Below are positions 60,852 to 64,000 of a DNA stretch of 64,000 nt, in pieces. The notes under the pieces are model-generated. The model had not been told where the DNA came from. It searched no databases and was given only the letters and a program-made list of their open reading frames with translations. How positions within the stretch are numbered: the first letter of the stretch is position 1; every line of letters begins with the position of its first letter. Origin of the DNA: a virus; IMG/VR virus record IMGVR_UViG_3300021137_000001, positions 248,001 through 312,000 of that record; one strand, 5' to 3'. The position numbers and the translations under genes are program-made.

Positions 60852-62623
60852 TGGCATTCCGTATAAAAAATCTTACCGTGAAAAATTTCATGAGTGTTGG
60901 TAATGCAACGCAAGCAGTGGACTTTGATCGCAATGATCTCACGTTAGTGCTTGGTGTCAATGTTGATTTAGGTGGTGACGACAGCGGCGCACGTAACGGC
61001 ACTGGTAAAACAACTATCATCAATGCGTTAAGCTACAGTTTGTTTGGGCAAGCGTTGACTAATATTAAACGTGATAACTTAATTAATAAAACTAATGGTA
61101 AGAACATGTTAGTCACAGTTGAGTTCGAACATAACGGGCAAGATTATAAGATTGAGCGTGGACGTAAGCCAAACGTAATGAAGTTTTACGTGGGTGATGA
61201 AGAAAAAGAAATTACAGACGAATCGCAAGGTGATAGCAGAGAAACGCAAGCTGAGATTGAGCGTATGTTAAGCATGAAGCATGATATGTTTAAACACATT
61301 GTTGCTCTTAACACGTACACTGAACCGTTCCTTAGTTTAAAGTCGGGTGATCAACGTGAGATCATCGAGCAGCTACTCGGTATTACTATGCTTAGTGAAA
61401 AGGCTGAGAATTTAAAAGAGTTGACTCGTGCTACAAAGGATGCAATTCAGCAAGAAGAATACAGTATTAAGGCGATTGCAGACGCAAACGGACGCATAAA
61501 AGAACAAATTGAGAGCTTAATTCGTCGACAAAATATGTGGACTACTAAGCACACAGATGATGCAGCAAAGTTAGAAAATGCGTTAGCAGAGTTGCATAAA
61601 ATTGATATTGAACAAGAACTTGCAGCACACACTGCGCTTACTGCATATAATCAACAGCGCAAAGACTTAGATGATTTGGGTAAAGCTATATTGCGTGGTG
61701 AGGCAGATATTGCTCGCGAACAAAAAACTATAGACAAAGTTACTAAAGAAATTGCCGATTTAGAAGCGCACACTTGCTATGCTTGCGGGCAACATTTTCA
61801 TGATGATAAACATGAGTCGGTATTAGCGGCTAAACGTGTTTCACTTGAAACCGCAACAAATCAATATTTGTCAGATCAATCACAGTTGCTTGCACTTACT
61901 GGTGCTAAGGCAGAAATTGGTGCCCTTGGTGCACAACCTCGAGTATATTATGATAAAGAAGCAGATGCATTCCATCATAAAGGTTCAATTACTAGTTTAG
62001 AAACACAGTTAGCAACTAAGAGTGCGGAAGTTGACCCATATGCTGAACAGATTGAAGAAATGACGCATACTGCTATGGCAGAAACTGATTTTACTACAAT
62101 GAATGAGCTCGTTAAGTTAAAGGAACATCAAGACTTCTTGTTAAAACTATTAACTAACAAAGATAGCTTTATCCGTAAGCGTATTATTGATCAGAACTTG
62201 TCGCATCTAAACGCAAGATTAAGTCAATACTTAGATCGCATCGGATTGCCACACACAGTAACGTTCTTAAATGATTTAAGCGTTGAAATTACAGAGCTTG
62301 GGCGCGAGTTAGACTTTGATAATTTATCACGTGGTGAACGTAATCGCTTGATCTTAAGTTTAAGCTGGGCGTTCCGTGATGTGTGGGAGAGTTTATACAA
62401 TCCGATTAACTTATTGTTTATTGATGAGCTTATTGATAGTGGCATGGACAGTAGCGGAGTTGAAAGTTCACTAGGCATACTTAAAAAGATGTCGCGTGAA
62501 CATGAGAAAAGTATTTGGCTTGTTTCGCACAAAGACGAACTTGCGGGTCGTGTAAACAATATCATGACTGTAACAAAAGAGAATGGGTTTACTACATACA
62601 GCACCGACGTTGAAGTAATTTAA
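60851..62623 (+). CDS. 46: Recombination endonuclease subunit gp46 (Rad50/SbcC-like)
   Basis: 590 residues. Walker A GARNGTGKTT (46-55), a coiled-coil centre with the zinc hook CYAC (C309, C312), the ABC signature LSRGER (492-497) and Walker B LLFIDEL (about 522). ATP-driven partner of gp47 for DNA end resection. The length is near T4 gp46 (560). The ATG overlaps the stop of the HNH gene by one base, so it depends on translation coming through the insertion. Confidence 0.95.
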   Translation: MAFRIKNLTVKNFMSVGNATQAVDFDRNDLTLVLGVNVDLGGDDSGARNGTGKTTIINALSYSLFGQALTNIKRDNLINKTNGKNMLVTVEFEHNGQDYKIERGRKPNVMKFYVGDEEKEITDESQGDSRETQAEIERMLSMKHDMFKHIVALNTYTEPFLSLKSGDQREIIEQLLGITMLSEKAENLKELTRATKDAIQQEEYSIKAIADANGRIKEQIESLIRRQNMWTTKHTDDAAKLENALAELHKIDIEQELAAHTALTAYNQQRKDLDDLGKAILRGEADIAREQKTIDKVTKEIADLEAHTCYACGQHFHDDKHESVLAAKRVSLETATNQYLSDQSQLLALTGAKAEIGALGAQPRVYYDKEADAFHHKGSITSLETQLATKSAEVDPYAEQIEEMTHTAMAETDFTTMNELVKLKEHQDFLLKLLTNKDSFIRKRIIDQNLSHLNARLSQYLDRIGLPHTVTFLNDLSVEITELGRELDFDNLSRGERNRLILSLSWAFRDVWESLYNPINLLFIDELIDSGMDSSGVESSLGILKKMSREHEKSIWLVSHKDELAGRVNNIMTVTKENGFTTYSTDVEVI

Positions 62624-62627
62624 TTTT

Positions 62628-62653
62628 ACCATCCACTACAGGGTGGTTAAATA
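62628..62653 (+). promoter_or_regulatory. Hairpin and late promoter of the histone-like gene
   Basis: ACCATCC (62628-62634) pairs with GGGTGGT (62641-62647) with one G-U, six-nt loop. GTTAAATA follows at 62646-62653 with CATATAACA after it; predicted start near 62659 and AAGGAG at 62665-62670. The hairpin has no T tract, so it is not a clear terminator; it may protect the 3' end of gene 46 RNA. Confidence 0.55.
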
Positions 62654-62678
62654 CATATAACAACAAGGAGAAGTAAAC

Positions 62679-62864
62679 ATGGCAATTCATGATGATATTT
62701 TAGCAGCAGTAGAATTATACGTTTCAGAATCAGAAAAATTTGAAGTTAAAGGTGTTAAAGCTGCAGCGGCACGTGCTCGCGGTGCATTAGGCGATTTAGG
62801 TAAGTTAACTAAAGCTCGTCGTGCAGAAATTCAAACCAAAAAGAACGAACTGTCCGCTAAGTAA
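62679..62864 (+). CDS. Histone H1-like small protein, 61 aa
   Basis: Basic, helical, Ala/Lys-rich. The pattern YVSESEKFEVKGVKAAAARARGALGDLGKLTKARRAEIQTKKN resembles the Hc1/histone-H1-like proteins of bacteria, with the conserved KGxKAAxxRxRxALxxL core. Similar small proteins occur in marine T4-like phages. Probably binds DNA, perhaps in packaging or nucleoid takeover; this is inference. Good ribosome site and late promoter suggest high late expression. Confidence 0.7.
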   Translation: MAIHDDILAAVELYVSESEKFEVKGVKAAAARARGALGDLGKLTKARRAEIQTKKNELSAK

Positions 62865-62873
62865 TAACGGAAA

Positions 62874-62957
62874 ATGCTGACATTTTGAATAAATAGTAGT
62901 GTAGTTCGCGGGTGTAGGAACCCCAACTACTCTAACATTGTAAAGGAATGTCAGCAT
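62874..62957 (+). promoter_or_regulatory. Late promoter inside a start-codon-hiding hairpin
   Basis: ATGCTGACATT (62874-62884) and AATGTCAGCAT (62947-62957) are perfect complements, 11 bp, extended by two U-G pairs into the ribosome site AAAGGA (62942-62947). The right arm includes AT of the ATG at 62956. Between the arms are AATAAATA (62888-62895, predicted start near 62901) and a second hairpin, GTAGTT (62901-62906) with AACTAC (62925-62930) and an inner GGG/CCC. Confidence 0.72.
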
Positions 62958-63534
62958 GAATATTTATTACGTATACCAGTACCTTAGAGAAAAGGATTCG
63001 TCTACTGCTCTAGCAGGTACACCATACTATATAGGAAAAGGTAAGAACAACCGAGCATATATAGGACACAATAATAGAATACCTTCAAATAAAGAATATA
63101 TTCAAATTATTAAAGATAATTTAACTGAACAAGAAGCAATGGACCTTGAAATTATGCTAATTAAAAAATATGGTCGTAAAGATTTAGTAACAGGTATTTT
63201 AATAAATCTTTCAAACGGCGGCGAAGGAGCAAGCGGATCTGTTCGTTCGCAAGAGCACAAGACACGTATATCTCAAGCACAAACAGGAAAAATTGTTTCA
63301 GATTCAACAAGAGAAAAATTAAGTAAGGCATTATCAGGTAAAAAACGATCAGATATTGCTAAGTTTAATATTAGCAAAGCACACATAGGTCAAGTTCCTT
63401 GGAATAAAAACATACAAATGACAGAAGAGTGGAAGGCAAAACGCCCTTGGCATAGTTGTGATATTTGTGGTATTCAATCCCAAAACCTTACTAATATTAA
63501 AAGATTTCACAATAGCAATTGTAAAAATAAATAG
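62956..63534 (+). CDS. GIY-YIG homing-type endonuclease with C-terminal zinc finger
   Basis: 192 residues. YYVYQYL (4-10) and PYYIGKG (23-29) with Arg 33; NGGEG; then NUMOD3-like repeats (SQEHKTRISQAQTGK, SDSTREKLSKALSGKKR). The C-terminus has C168-x2-C171-x13-H185-x3-C189, a small zinc finger not present in its paralogue at 56880. Late promoter/hairpin leader. Inserted between the histone-like gene and the final GIY-YIG gene. Confidence 0.85.
   Translation: MNIYYVYQYLREKDSSTALAGTPYYIGKGKNNRAYIGHNNRIPSNKEYIQIIKDNLTEQEAMDLEIMLIKKYGRKDLVTGILINLSNGGEGASGSVRSQEHKTRISQAQTGKIVSDSTREKLSKALSGKKRSDIAKFNISKAHIGQVPWNKNIQMTEEWKAKRPWHSCDICGIQSQNLTNIKRFHNSNCKNK
63526..63533 (+). promoter_or_regulatory. 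Late promoter overlapping a stop codon
   Basis: AATAAATA, overlapping the TAG of the upstream gene. The predicted start is 63539, the first base of the next ATG. There is no ribosome site ahead of that ATG. Confidence 0.5.
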
Positions 63535-63538
63535 CATT

Positions 63539-63991
63539 ATGGCATATGATAATCCCTGGATCTATAATGGTACAACTTTTGATTCAGGGGATATCGGTGA
63601 ATACTACGGCTTCATTTATAGAATAACTAATATCACTAACGGACACGATTATGTGGGCCGCAAATATTTTAAAACTATTAAAAAAAGACCACCACTAAAA
63701 GGTAAGAAGAACAAACGTTTAGAAACAATTGAAACTGATTGGAAAGACTATTGGGGTTCATCAAATCGTTTAGTAGCAGATATACTAGCACTAGGTAAAG
63801 AACAGTTTACCCGTGAAATTATACATTTATGTAAAAGTCGCGGTGAAACTAACTATATGGAAGCGCATTATCAATTTAAAGAAGAAGTACTGTTAAGGGA
63901 AGATAACTATAATGGTATTATACAACTTAAACTAGGTAAAAACTCCGTTAAAGATGTAAAAATTAATAAATCAGTTGACCAACGACACTAA
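63539..63991 (+). CDS. GIY-YIG nuclease-domain protein, 150 aa
   Basis: Start taken at the ATG of MAYDNPW, the N-terminus I recall as conserved in marine T4-like phages; the frame is open further upstream but runs through the preceding gene. GIY-YIG motif as YGFIYRI and DYVGRKYF, followed by a Lys-rich loop and WKDYWGSSNRL with later conserved acidic residues. There are no NUMOD repeats, so it may be a resident phage nuclease and not a mobile one. Ends 9 bp before the window end. Confidence 0.75.
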   Translation: MAYDNPWIYNGTTFDSGDIGEYYGFIYRITNITNGHDYVGRKYFKTIKKRPPLKGKKNKRLETIETDWKDYWGSSNRLVADILALGKEQFTREIIHLCKSRGETNYMEAHYQFKEEVLLREDNYNGIIQLKLGKNSVKDVKINKSVDQRH

Positions 63992-64000
63992 ACGTAATAC

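Noticed and set aside
62628-62647. Hairpin after gene 46 as a terminator
   Set aside because: No T tract follows on either strand in the right place; kept only as a structure near a late promoter.

Overview
This window is part of a T4-like (tailed, contractile) bacteriophage genome, low in G+C. The evidence is a set of T4 core genes in the form found in marine and other aquatic T4-like phages: baseplate wedge gp6, gp25 and gp53, a gp5-type hub, the late sigma factor gp55, and the recombination nuclease pair gp47/gp46. Phage-type thymidylate synthase, dihydrofolate reductase and dCMP deaminase are also present. There are no photosynthesis genes and no tRNA, rRNA or CRISPR in the window. The host cannot be read from the sequence.

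Layout. (1) 7-11058, plus strand: a metallopeptidase/VWA protein, a run of small tightly packed hypothetical genes, one GIY-YIG nuclease, conserved T4-like hypotheticals, then DHFR and thyA, three small genes, and an SGNH-like protein, an NAD-dependent sugar epimerase and a DegT/DnrJ-type aminotransferase. (2) 27616 down to 11039, minus strand: one long operon with overlapping ends. In transcription order it holds a small hypothetical, two GT8-like proteins, another small hypothetical, a GT-A-like protein, five consecutive radical SAM enzymes with N-terminal cysteine domains, a protein of unknown function, two SGNH-like proteins with a 33-residue ORF between them, a NodU/TobZ-type carbamoyltransferase, an APS-kinase-like P-loop protein, dCMP deaminase and a second GT-A-like protein. 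A plus-strand HNH endonuclease is inserted in it. (3) 56699 down to 27695, minus strand: late virion genes (baseplate and fibres), including one of 4196 codons. (4) 56880-63991, plus strand: sigma factor gp55, gp47, gp46 and a histone-H1-like protein, interleaved with five homing-endonuclease-type genes.

Regulation. Two promoter classes are readable. Host sigma70-type promoters (TTGACx, 17 bp, TATAAT) lie at 1754, 6414, 56772 (weak -35) and, on the minus strand, 27663-27691. T4-type late promoters (TATAAATA and variants such as AATAAATA, GATAAATA, TTAAATA) precede the structural genes and most mobile endonucleases. At four endonuclease genes the late promoter sits in the loop of a hairpin that hides the ribosome binding site, the logic known for T4 gene e and I-TevI. 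A 70-bp repeat at 27.6 and 28.7 kb overlaps a terminator with a promoter, so that only read-through RNA should form the terminator.

The most unusual content is the operon of region 2 together with the epimerase/aminotransferase genes that converge on it. It looks like a phage-borne biosynthetic or modification pathway built from radical SAM, glycosyltransferase-like, SGNH and carbamoyltransferase parts. Its product and target are unknown.
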